Positions 1 through 10,208 of a stretch of DNA of 64,000 bases are shown here, one piece after another. The notes beneath the pieces were generated by a model. It saw only the letters and a list, made by a program, of their open reading frames with translations. It did no database searches and was not told the DNA's origin. Source of the DNA: Ustulina deusta (lineage: Eukaryota; Ascomycota; Sordariomycetes; Xylariales; Xylariaceae); contig JAJNNX010000019.1 in the NCBI GenBank assembly GCA_023159155.1, positions 496,001 to 560,000 on the forward strand, written 5' to 3'. The translations under genes were made by a program, and so were the position numbers. Position 1 is the first letter of the stretch. Each line of letters opens with the position of its first letter.

Positions 1-1574
1 AAGAATTGTGAAAACGTTGACGGCTAACATCAGAGGCTTCTGGAGCCATGCTCGAAATCCTCCTTCGAAATAGTATGTGTCATGAAGCCAGAAGGCTCCA
101 GCAAGGCCATACGTATACCACGCAGCAAATACAGCAGCACTTATACCGACAAGATAGTTGAAGACGGGTATACCGACGGCGAATATGAATGCCGCAGCAT
201 TTGCAAGAAGGATCAGAAATGTCCAGACCCCCCACCCCAAGAAGGTATGACTGTGAATATGCTTGGTATGCCTGAATAAGCGGACAAAAACAAGCTTAGA
301 TGCTGTGTGGCTATAGAGACTTCCTGCAATAAAGAAATTCGGAATAGCGAGACCAAAAGCAATCTTCGAGAAGAGGGGACTGAGACTCAGCAGGCTGGGA
401 CTAGAGACGTCGGATCCGATGTACCAGTACGACACGACTGCGAAGACCACGTATAACGATGTCGCAGTTATCTGTAACGCCCAAGCTGCCTTCATTGCGT
501 CTTGCGGTCGCTTCATCTCCGAAATGAGTATGAAGAACATGAAATGACCCGCGTAAGCGAACACGGGGTTTGTTATACTGACTTGAAGAAACAATCAGTA
601 ATTAGTTCTTCTCATATTTGATATGCGCTGAAGTGTCACTTGGCGCGTGAGATGACACTCGAAGTGGGCCGAAGAGAAATCTAGTCGAACAGCAAACTAT
701 TGCTCCTAGAGCAGGCCGAAGGCGACAAAACAAACTTGATTTGACTTACTGAAAGCAGACGTGAAGTCGCTCGCCACTGCGATCTGAATGTCTCCTGGTT
801 GGATAGGCACGACACCGGCGCCGGCGAGCGCAACAATGCCCGCAACAACGATCGAGACGCCGCCTACGATGGATAGAAAACCGAGACTATCTAGTGTTCT
901 CGGAAAGCTTGCGAGCGTCACCGCGACAGCAAAGATGCCTGAAAATGCAACCGTGCAGAGCTTTTCGTTGGATAGCACGCTTAACGCGAGTTGGCCAGCG
1001 AGTATCTGGCTCCCCGTAGCAAATACAGCAAAGATGATAGTCCCCGCGCCGAGTATCTCCCTTCCGACGGGACCGAAGAGAATCATCCCCGCATCCCCCA
1101 TATTGTGCACTTTGACGGTCAGTTTGATCCACTATTTTCGGCCCATATCAGGAACCACTTACCTTCTGGGTGCCGCAATTTGAATTGTATCAATGCCCAT
1201 GCGGTATAAGTTGCGAAGGCCCCGAGGAAGACGATGACGATAACCCCGGGAACAACCCCGACAGCGGCCAGGCTGCTGGGTAAACTGAGCATTCCGTTAG
1301 ATACGATCTCGGTTATCATGAGAACGGCGACGAGCGGCCAGCTAAGGGTCTTGTATTTGATATCGTGACCATCTTCGCTCCCGAATACGTCCCCGGGTAG
1401 ACCCTGGTTGATGGGCGCTTCTTCATAAAAGTCGCCGCCTCCAAGTTCCCGCGCATCTGGAGTACTACTGTTGATCTCATGTTCGTCGCTTTTCGCGTGG
1501 ACAAACTGTCCCGGGCGGTATATATTATTCGACATCGCGATTCCAAGATCTATCGAACGCTCTGTAAATACCAT
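1..1574 (-). CDS. Neutral amino acid permease, mtr-like (3' end cut by the window)
   Basis: Plasma-membrane transporter of the AAAP (Aa_trans) family, resembling the fungal neutral amino acid permease Mtr. Three exons join in phase: 1574-1163, 1109-750 and 581 to the left edge. The introns start GTAAGT and end in AG. The protein has a hydrophilic N-terminus of about 70 residues. A first membrane segment follows, with the family-like run EIVSNGMLSLPSSLAAVG, and then several more hydrophobic segments (for example VVAGIVALAGAGVVPIQPG). The last exon contains FAYAGHFMFFILISEM and IAFGLAIPNFFIAGSLY, both typical of this family. The C-terminus lies outside the window. Translation could start at 1574 or at the second Met at 1535 (MSNNIYRPG); the second looks more natural. 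Substrate specificity is inferred from family resemblance only. Confidence 0.85.
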
Positions 1575-2632
1575 GTCACGGTGTTGCGGGACCTATCGGC
1601 CAGGAAGTGTGTGCAGATACTACGTTTCACCCGCCAATCACAACACTGTCAGACACAAGAAGGATTCCAACCTTGATTACCTACTCCATGATAAGTGTGC
1701 ATCGGTGGGGAATCAACCAGAGGGACGTCCCGCATTCTGCCGAAGCCGTTAGATCGGTCTTATCAGCGGGCGCGGTTATGTTCTGTAAAGCCTAGGGTGC
1801 TTCTTTGAAGCGGGGCCGCGGCCTCTGTGAAGAGTGTTTCTCAGAAGATATCGTGAGTTTTGAAACCCTGGGCGATATAATAGGAATAGCAAAAGCGCAC
1901 AAGCGCCGATATGATTATGCCACGGTGAGTTATTTAGCTCCAAACTCCGTAACGGGTACCCGCTCTTGGGCTGTGAGTTCCGCATGGCAGGCTGGACTAA
2001 GAAATTCCCCATTGATGACAACGATGACTGGCTTTCGGGGTGCCGTGTTTATTCCTCTGGTTGAAGGCAGAAGTAGAAACTCAGGTGACACGTAAACAAA
2101 AGGGCCCACCCCATGTAGTACCCAGCTAATAATTGATTCGAATTGGCAAAAAGGTGGTTGTGGCGATGTACAGGAGGCATCTGCGCAGCAATGATTTTCT
2201 CCCACCCAGGTATGCTGAGATAATGCCGGTGCTAAATCAATGGACCAAAACTACAACAAAGGTTAGTTTACCAACCTTGCAAAGCATGTCTTCCCAACCT
2301 AAAGTCGGGACACATCTTTAATATGCCTCACTCTGGTTCCCTAGCTGCTACTAACTGCTCCTCTGCATAAAAAGTGTTATTGGGATCCTAAGTTGCTGAT
2401 TGCAAGCCTGCAATGGATGATATAGCTTAGGGGATATGGCCCCGGAACCAAAGAAAGGCGATGATATATGACGTGGTGAACAAATATCAGAAAGAACAAT
2501 AAAAAAAAGAGAAGGTAGGATAAGTGTCGAAGAACCCCAAACATGAGAAACCGCTGGAAACACTCATTCTCTTTAAATGCAGTCGTCCCCCTTGCTCAAG
2601 TCGCCTGTAGGCAGTCGGGCCGGGACGTGCTT
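1575..2632. other. Intergenic region, no gene recognised
   Basis: Upstream of the permease and downstream of the aspartic protease-like gene. Several short open frames on both strands lack recognisable domains, splice signals or family resemblance. It probably holds the permease promoter and the protease 3' UTR. I see no repeat of note. Confidence 0.5.
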
Positions 2633-4490
2633 TTAATGCCCATTATGCGCCTCGGACTCTGGACTGCTCACCGCTGTTGGCAATGGTGATTCGCGGACTT
2701 CAGTCGGCGAATGCTGAGCTTGGAGCTCAGCAACCTCAGTATTCACCGCCGCCACCTCAGCTGGAGGGGTTGTTTGCTTATTTACCGAGGCCCAATACTG
2801 CGCGCTCTCCCGGCTAATAGGAAACTGTGGGCTCGCAGGAGCTTCGACCATGGGTGTGTTCAATGTTATTTGGCTGTATGCACCGCCGCTGCCCCCCGAC
2901 GCGGGATTATGGGCAAAGTCTTGAGGCGAGTATTGCGGTGCGGGACTGTGGTGACCTACATCTTGGACACCTGGTGACTGAAGGACCCCTCGCCCGGTCG
3001 CTCTGTGATAACGGGAGCGGACGATGATGTAGAGCAGGGAGATTATAAAGAGTGCCCCTACAGTAACGCCAACACCAACACCAGCTTTCGCACCAGTAGA
3101 CAGATCCGAGGTGGTCGGTTCTGTTGTGGGAGAGCCAGTCGGTGTACTTCCTGTCGTAGGAGATGCAGTCGAGGTGTTTCCGGAAGGCGTCGCGGCGCAC
3201 TCCCCGATAAAGCTATCGACGCCAGAACCGAGAATAACTTGTTCATTCGTCCCACAGTTTACATATTGCTGCATTGATATTTTGAACCGCGTCTGGTCAA
3301 AGACCACGTAGGCAGAGCGTAGAAAGCTCAGCCCTAGGACCCCTGCTGAGAGGATGCTCTGGGGTAGGATTCCTACATGACACAGCGTTGAGTCATAGCT
3401 CGTAGGAAGGAGCTCTGAGGAGGGGACGTTGATAGTGGCGTTGCCAAAGGCGAACTGGAGTTGAGAACTATTTTGGCGCTGCGCGCAGGGAGCGAGAATA
3501 TAGCCTATTTCACTGTAATCGGTTGCCTGAAGATCATTATATATGCGTGGAATCAGGGTGTCGGGTACGTAAGTGAACGGGGTGCCTGCGTCTATGGAAA
3601 GAACCGAATTGGCGCTGTTTCCGTAGGAACTCAATGTCCCGTCTGAGCTCATGAGCCCCAGGCTCGTCATTTGAATATTGTACCGGGTGTATGTCTGACT
3701 GCCCTCGGGAAGTACTATGTCGTTCGGTATGAGCTTGCCAGAGAACTTTTTGGTATCAACGCCCCCAAAGATGATGGCCCCCTGATCATCCGCACCCCCA
3801 TTTCCTAAAGCCAAACTGAAGGCCTTGCTGTTCGTAAGTTTCTGCTTCGCTAGCTGATCGATAAAGTTGGGTTCGCCTCCGTTGTTACTTGCTGCGCCGA
3901 CGCCGACGCCGAGGATGCCGCTCGTAAAATTGATGCTATCGGTGGCAACACCAAATCTCACATCAGAGGGCCCCTGCCCGGATTTCAAGGTGACCTGGTC
4001 AGTACAATAAGTGAAGTTTGCCCAACTGCCATCCAGATAGTTGACCAAACTCTCGTTATGCGTGTTATGGCTCGTCGACGATCGAGTTGGATTATAGGCG
4101 CCCCTTTTCTCGCATTCCGACGGTTCATCGGTGTTAGAGCAATTTGGGTTGACCCAAAATTCGTTATAGTCGGTGCCTAGAAGCACCTCGACCGGCTGCA
4201 GCGGGTTGCCAAGGAATACTACCAGCAGCGAGTTAGCACACACCGGGTAACTCGGGCAACGGTGTCTAACGCTGGATGTAGTATTGTAATGTGGTCAAGT
4301 TGCGAGATAGGGAGCTATAGACATCCTCTTCTCTTTTGTTGATAGACCGGCGGAGCTGCGCGGGTGCGACGCCTGCCCGAACTGGCAGGGAGATGAGTCC
4401 GAGCTTTCCATAGCCTACAGCTACCCCTAATTGAACGAGAGTGGCAATTATGACAAGGAAAAAATATCGTAAGGTGGTAGACAGCATCAT
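2633..4490 (-). CDS. Pepsin-like (A1) aspartic protease homologue with C-terminal membrane anchor; first catalytic motif altered
   Basis: Two exons (4490-4271 and 4218-2633) join in phase across a 52-nt intron containing the branch point GCTAAC, giving about 601 residues. An N-terminal hydrophobic signal (residues 5-25) is followed by a short dibasic-containing propeptide region. The pepsin fold starts at YYIQLFLGNPLQPVEV. The position where A1 proteases carry DTG(S/T) reads LLGTDYNEFWV (residues 86-96), so the first catalytic Asp is not in place. The second motif, SIDAGTPFTYVP, keeps its Asp. Cysteines and the late core (VLGLSFLRSAYVVFD) are family-like. A Ser/Thr/Pro-rich stalk leads to one membrane helix (GVTVGALFIISLLYIIV) and a cytoplasmic tail of over 100 residues, an arrangement seen in yapsin-like surface proteases. 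As read, it is probably inactive or a pseudo-protease; a sequence error is possible but would have to alter three codons. Confidence 0.85.
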
Positions 4491-4835
4491 TGTTTTGGTG
4501 GAAGGTCAGTTGCAAAGACTGGCTTTTTCAGCATGTCCGACTCTATCTAGGGGGAAGGAGAGGAGGTAAATTCGGAGACTGGGAAGACGAACAACCACAC
4601 AACACGATTACGCCCGATATACCCCAAGATGCACATTATTTCTGGTGTGGTTGCACGCATGCCATTACTTTTCGTCTGAAGCCAGCTACAGCCTGCAGGG
4701 TTCCAACTCCATACCCTGATTGGTAGCCTTTCCCTTTGCTTTTTTGAAAACGTCATGGTCCCTTACGAGTTCCTGGTCGAGACCAGCGCGGGCATTGACA
4801 GGCAGATCGAGGCTGGGCAGGCAGATCTTTATTTC

Positions 4836-5176
4836 CATTGAAGTGGGCAATTGTAAGTAGGTAGGTCGTGCCATCACAAAGGGGCGCTCACCTTGCCCTT
4901 ATACTAGGAGATATTAGGCCGAACCTGCACACCCTAGCATAATTATAGCAATCTGTAATTGGGGAACCAACCAGTTATGAGTATAAAAAATGAAAAATAA
5001 AAAATAAAAGCTTTAATTCAACACGAATGCTAGCTAAAGTAAGGAGTGGTTGATGATTCCTCATACATAAATAAAGGCAATACAGTGTCTGTTTATTTTT
5101 TCTTGCACACAAAGCCACAAAGTGGCTTTCGCCCCTTATTTCAAGCCACCTTTTTCTCACCCGCACCACTTCGCCA
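4836..5176 (+). mobile_element. Solo-LTR-like repeat, copy 1
   Basis: Starts ATTGAAGTGGGC and ends near CACCACTTCGCCA, so the ends are roughly inverted. It shares with the copies at 38.9 and 55.8 kb, in the same order, a block reading approximately TACTAGGAGATA-GGCCGAACCT, the block CCTAGCATAATTAT, a GCTAGCTAA-like block, and the small palindrome AGCCACAAAGTGGCT (5113-5127). No internal retrotransposon coding sequence is adjacent, so a solo LTR or short non-autonomous element is likely. Copies are diverged, so it is old. Confidence 0.6.
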
Positions 5177-5264
5177 TACAAGGTACGAGATAAGGCGGGA
5201 GGACTACGATCAACCGAAGATTGCATTTGAGGGTACATCTGGCAATGTTAAACAATATAATGAG

Positions 5265-5370
5265 TGTTGAAGTGGACAATGTGAATAGGCTTTGTATATG
5301 GGTACTCAACTTGCCCTTATGGGAGATAAGCTAAACCTATACTTCCAAGTACAATGACTAGACTTTCCAA
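5265..5370 (+). mobile_element. Partial LTR-like repeat, copy 2 (5' part only)
   Basis: Starts TGTTGAAGTGGACAATGTG and carries degenerate forms of the TTGCCCTTAT...GGAGATA...AACCTATACTTCC blocks found in the other copies, then loses similarity. It lies about 90 bp after copy 1 in the same orientation. It is probably a truncated second copy or a remnant of a nested insertion. Confidence 0.45.
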
Positions 5371-6476
5371 TTAGAAATCCTCTTAACCATGGCAAAACGT
5401 ATTTCAATTCAAGGCAATAACTGGTTAAAAGAGAAGGCTTGTGATGCTCTAAATATGCTCTAAATCAAGAGATCTAGCTAGGCTAATGACGTGGCTGTGT
5501 GGCCTCCCTTTAGCCACATATACTTCCTTCACTCCATTCCAGCGTCTTCAAGTTGCTGTGATAATTTCATGGCGTGGTTTTAAGAAATCGTTAATTTTGA
5601 ATAGTATCTAACTATTTATTCCGTGTCCTTGTGCACGGAAGTGTAGGTTCGGCGTATCTCCATGCATAAAGGCAAGGTGGTGCCCCTGTATTGAATTTAC
5701 TCACTCTGTCCCTTTCAATGAATCCTATTTTTGGGTGTTCTCAAACGCGATACTGGGTATTTCGAGAAACCAAGGGACTTGCTACCACGATAATCACACT
5801 TTTGGGGTTTGGAATGCTCAACAAGACTGAAAGCCAATTAGTATTGGAGATGCTGGGGATGTTTTGAAATCTAACAAAATAGGACTTGTGCACTTTGTCC
5901 AACTTAAACTCAGTCGCTCGCGTCGTCAAGCCTCGAGAATAACAAAGCAAAGTGAGTATAATATGCGAGATCGCTTGCGCTAATACGAGGCAAAATGAAT
6001 CTGAATCGAAGTCATTCTTCATGAGCTGACCTTACATGGCCCGAAAGGGGCATAGCACATGCGCTCTCTTGAGGCGAGATGTGGGTAGATTTCATGTCTA
6101 AGCCCCTTCGAAGTTAATCCAACGTCAATGCCACCGAACAGAACTACGGTTATATATTGCAACACCGCCGAAAGTACAATGCATCCAAATTGGACTCTTA
6201 CCTATCTGCAGCTATTGTCTTATATACAAAAGAAGCCTCATTCTTACCACTCCCTGTTTCCGACAGTCAACAATACTCGCTGTCCAGGGTCCATCTTGTG
6301 GATGGGGGTTTCAAGAAAGCACACGCTGACTAAGGATCGCATTGTTACCGTCGATCTGAGCGGCTCCATAAAATACCCGGTTCAATTCACCATGTAAAGA
6401 GTTCCAACTACAACTAAGGATATAGAATGATTTTTTGCTTAATTCTAGCTTCCTGGAACTAACGGGGGGGTATTAG

Positions 6477-7979
6477 CTACTGCTTGTTGTAGCGGTCTAT
6501 GAACCTGATGACTTTGCACCCTGTTTTGCTTCGCTCAAAGCCATCCATGCTTTCGACAAATTTTAGCCGAAACCTGTGCCTATTCCCATCATAGACATGT
6601 AAGAACTCATTAACCCGACCGGCCATAGCTTGTTTAGTTGAGAAAGAATCTTCGTCTCGCAGAGCGCAGAGAATCCGAATCTCTAGGGATGCTTCTGGAG
6701 ATGACTCTAGCGTGTCGAGAATCACCTGCCATTGTAGAATTGTGCGCTCCGTATCTATCAGAGACGCAAGGCCCTCAAACTCAATGTACTCCCCATCCCA
6801 ATCAAAACTGAATCGGCGATCACGCCCTGCAAGACGAAGGACGCGGAAATGGCGCCAGTCGGTTTCGGGTAGTAGGGCACGTGTCTGGTCGGGGAGAGCA
6901 TGGAGAGACCCGACGTCACCAGTCACGTAGCGCACAAGCGGATTCCGGAGCCGAGTGAGCGAGGTCTGGACCACGATTCCCTGCTCCCCGTCAGGCAGAG
7001 GTTTGAATATGGGAGAATCAGCTTGCGAACAGGTGGGTGGGAAGATCTCAATCAGCGTTGCGCGTGTGTCGAAGATAAAGTCGACGGAACTTTTCAGAGG
7101 ACCATTTCCCGATATATCAGGATTACTCGCTGCCCAAGGGCCGGCTTCTGCGCTTGCAAACATCGAGAATATCTTGATTTGGCCTAGGATTTGTTGTATA
7201 TGAGCACGTTGCGCCGAGGTGAGCATCTCCGAAGTGTAGATGATCTTGTCCAAGTGGATTCTGTCACGCTCTTCTCGAGGAAGGGTTGAGATGTGGTGCA
7301 CAAGTCGAATGATCTGGCTGCTATCGCCAGTCAAGACGTTGACCTGATACTTGGCAAGCATTATAGTCACCTGAGCCGCTGACATGCGATTACCTGCGCT
7401 AAGTACGGAGGCTCCAGCATTTTCTAGGACTTCAAGGACTAGGTCCAAAGACCTGGTCAACTATCTATTAGTGCATTTTCCTTACTGGGGGTACTAGTTG
7501 TTTACCTGTATAGCTCGCCAGCACTATGCATCGTCAAAACCCAGTCCCCGGGGGTGATTATCCCTATTGTTCGGAGGAATTGACCGAAACCTGCTCTCTG
7601 TCTGCGGTTTTCGTCCGTATCAGTTGCGAAGAATAACGGTTTAGATCCAAAGCCTCCGCCTGTAATGCTAGCGTAGATGCTGTGGCGATACGTATTCTCA
7701 GAGCTCGTGTCATTAACGAGCCTCTCAACGGTGGTATACCTTCGAAATGTCAGCATTTCCCAGTATTAGATCAAATCTATTTAGGCACTAGACTGCTTAC
7801 AAACGGTTCTTCCACAGTAGCGGAAATAGTTTCAGGTCTACCTCCGCTGATTGCTCTGCCAGTTCCCTGGCAGCCCGAACACCAGAGGCATCGGGCGGAT
7901 ACTTTCTTTCTTGATTGTAAAAAGGATGGACCCTAGCAATAGCTAGTACATCCTGTAGAGAGTAGACGTCAGTATCCAT
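6477..7979 (-). CDS. PaaK-like adenylate-forming enzyme (AMP-binding)
   Basis: Three exons (7979-7801, 7739-7506, 7452-6477) join in phase to about 462 residues. The protein resembles phenylacetate-CoA-ligase-type adenylating enzymes, which activate a carboxylic acid as acyl-AMP. A short N-terminal part contains the HPFY motif typical of PaaK relatives. A Gly-rich nucleotide loop follows (ITGGGFGSKP, about residues 85-94), then GDWVLTMHSAGELYRSLDL. Later come YVTGDVGSL (A7-like), RLAGRDRRFSFDWDGEYIEF (A8-like), and a C-terminal Lys in RSKTGCKVIRF (A10-like). There is no carrier domain, so the product is probably handed to CoA or to another enzyme. It lies upstream-tandem of nothing on its own strand within 0.5 kb, and the TauD-type gene is next to it in the same orientation. 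Substrate unknown. Confidence 0.8.
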
Positions 7980-8492
7980 GATGTGAGTTCTCGGGATTGG
8001 AAAATGACCAACAAACTGAATCTATTGTACGACTTGATGATCTATATCTATTCTGCATAGGGTGCGCAACTTCATTCGGCCACCCCCCGGTGAGGAAGTT
8101 CGCTAGGCGGTGTAGGTTAACTGCCAAGACTTGAAGCGCACAGTGGCTGGCTGATTTTACAGTCCCCTTATTATTTCAGAACCAAATAGATGTCTCCGAT
8201 TAATAGACTACACTAGACATTTACACCGCAACATCTGCCCCCAGATGCCGTAATTATTGATGAGTAGATTAGGTGATGGCATGATATAAACGAATGTATC
8301 AGAAATCTCCAGCCAATCATACGAAGGATCAGCGAGTGATCACCCTATCAGCTGTACAGTGGCTGTATTAAGTGATCGCTTGAGATATCAGCCGCAGGCA
8401 TCTCTCGGATATTTCCCCATCTAACTTCCTTTTTCTCCATACCCATGAGACCCAGACCACGTACAGTGCAACCTGCCTCCACTAATTACGTG
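7980..8492. other. Intergenic region / promoter of the PaaK-like gene
   Basis: About 0.5 kb between two genes on the same strand. It should contain the promoter of the PaaK-like gene and the 3' end of the dioxygenase transcript. No coding potential or clear operator was seen. Confidence 0.5.
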
Positions 8493-9479
8493 TTACGGGG
8501 AAATGCTGGGGAAAGGAACTGCATCCCAGCGTATACGACGCAGGTGCCTTTCTGGATCCTTAACATCAGTTCGCGCATGTAGCCACCGGCGATTATCAAC
8601 CAGTACAATGGTTCTCTCGGGTAAGTCTGCCGCAGAGAGGTGCATGGTTATCTCGGAATCCGCCGCAGCGGTTGTTAAGACTTGTTTGAGATCTTCCAGC
8701 GCCCGAGATGCGTTGCTATTTAGTGCCGCGACTATGTCGCTCCTGAATCGCATGCTTGGCCGACCATCTAAGTCAGTAGCGAAAAGGCTTCCAGTTATGT
8801 GGCGCTGCTTAGACTGTTTGTAGAACTCTGGCGGGGTTGTAATTGTGTACTCGGGGCGCATCAGAGCTACTCGAGTGGTCGATGAAAGCCGTTCGCTTAG
8901 ACCTTCAACGTTCATAAGGGATAATATCCCGCCTCCATACCGATCTGGTTGAAGAACTTGGAGGGCGAAGTACCTCGGGGTTGGGTTTTCGTAGCTGCAA
9001 TCTGTATGCCAGGGGAACTCCTCCATCGTTTCAGAGCGCGCTTGACAATTCGCGGTCTGGAAGCTCGCAGCACTGGGGCGAATGTCCCAGAACCAACCAC
9101 GACTTGCACTGTGCGAGATGGGTAGTCTGTGACCATGATATTGATGGAGACTGGAAATCAATCTCTCAAGGTATTGGCTATCATTGTCCGGGAAGGCAAG
9201 ATTTATTTTGAGAATGCCCGTACTGGCTAGTTTCTCAGAAACAATCTGCACATGTTGAGGCTGCACTGAGCTGGTCGGTTGACACGCCTGTAACTGAGGA
9301 ATTTGCATTGAGGATCTCGTAGCAACATTGCGGGCTTGATGCAGTCGATATGAAGACGTGATTTGTGGAAGACACCGTAAGCCGCGGCTCGATGGGAAGG
9401 GGTTGACACGGCCAGTCCCCCAAGCGTAGCGTGAAACTCGATACATGATTAGCCGGGTGCCAAAAGCTTTAGGTAGCAT
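8493..9479 (-). CDS. TauD/TfdA-type Fe(II)/2-oxoglutarate-dependent dioxygenase
   Basis: Single-exon gene of 328 residues. The iron facial triad is visible: HxD in FPWHTDCSYE (H158, D160) and the distal His in VDNRRWLHARTD (about H301). A downstream Arg cluster (RHLRRIRW) is in the right place to bind 2-oxoglutarate. Family members hydroxylate, desaturate or otherwise oxidise small substrates using O2 and 2-oxoglutarate. The first 60 residues are basic and Ser-rich and could be a mitochondrial presequence, or translation may start at a later Met (M12 or M58). It faces the ATP-grasp-like gene across a 0.7-kb divergent promoter and sits beside the PaaK-like ligase. This suggests a shared biosynthetic role rather than taurine use. 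Substrate unknown. Confidence 0.85.
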   Translation of the reverse strand: MLPKAFGTRLIMYRVSRYAWGTGRVNPFPSSRGLRCLPQITSSYRLHQARNVATRSSMQIPQLQACQPTSSVQPQHVQIVSEKLASTGILKINLAFPDNDSQYLERLISSLHQYHGHRLPISHSASRGWFWDIRPSAASFQTANCQARSETMEEFPWHTDCSYENPTPRYFALQVLQPDRYGGGILSLMNVEGLSERLSSTTRVALMRPEYTITTPPEFYKQSKQRHITGSLFATDLDGRPSMRFRSDIVAALNSNASRALEDLKQVLTTAAADSEITMHLSAADLPERTIVLVDNRRWLHARTDVKDPERHLRRIRWDAVPFPSISP

Positions 9480-10208
9480 GTAGGTTACAAATCTTAGTTC
9501 GGTATCAAGTCGATGTATTATTTTATACTTCTCTTGTTGGAAACACTTTTTACAGCATCAATGAGCATGTTACGAACTGATGTCAGATATTACGGCATTG
9601 ACGTTTCCCAAAAGCAACCACGACGCAACAATGGATTTTAACAATGGAATTGAATAGACTAGGATGAGTTAATATGATAGGGTGCCACAATGTCTTGGAC
9701 TCAAGGCCATTGCATCAATCTGTTCTACCTACACGAACGCTAACATTGTGATCGCCCACTAAGTTTCTGATACACCGCTTGCCGACCAGGCAGAAGCAAT
9801 TGCCGACCGGGCAGAAGCACCAAGCGAAGAAGAAATCAAATCAATTTTTTAGACCTTTCAGCGGTATCCGAAACGCCACGGCTGAAGACCCCGGAGGTCC
9901 ACCTAGCTGTTTAAAATAATATCGAAAAACAAATTACAGTCGGTACACGGATCAAGCAGCAGATAGAGGTTCGCTTAGTGAAAAAAATTGGCACGATTGG
10001 AACTCCAAAATGAGCAGCCGCTCATATGAGTAAAGTGAGTAAGAGTATGAGTAAGAGTATAGAGTACCTATAGTACTCAAGATCGCAACCCCGGTCTCAG
10101 CAGTCTTGGCCGTGTAACCCAGGCGGTGAAATTCTGCAAGGGGGACAGAACGAAAGATTCAACCCCGATAGGTATCGATGGGCTCGCTTATATCTAATAT
10201 TACAGACT
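9480..10208. promoter_or_regulatory. Divergent promoter between the dioxygenase and ATP-grasp-like genes
   Basis: The two genes start at either end of this 0.7-kb region and are transcribed away from each other, so it must hold both promoters. It includes a tandem 20-bp repeat (separate entry) and, at about 10026-10065, several short GAGTAA-type repeats. No coding potential was seen. Confidence 0.6.
9779..9819 (+). repeat. Two tandem 20-bp direct repeats in the divergent promoter
   Basis: Copies at 9779-9798 and 9800-9819 read TTGCCGACC(A/G)GGCAGAAGCA, differing at one base and separated by one base, giving a 21-bp period (two helix turns). Each contains CCGACC, which may be part of a zinc-cluster-type binding half-site. 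A regulator-binding role is inferred from position only. Confidence 0.5.

Larger units (their letters stand above)
4491..6476. other. Intergenic region with LTR-like repeats, no gene recognised
   Basis: About 2 kb between the protease-like gene and the PaaK-like gene. It contains two LTR-like repeat copies, listed separately. Elsewhere, short open frames (for example 5741-6022 and 6128-6397) show no domain and no plausible intron structure. The DNA is visibly AT-richer than the flanking genes, as expected of old, mutated repeats. Confidence 0.5.
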
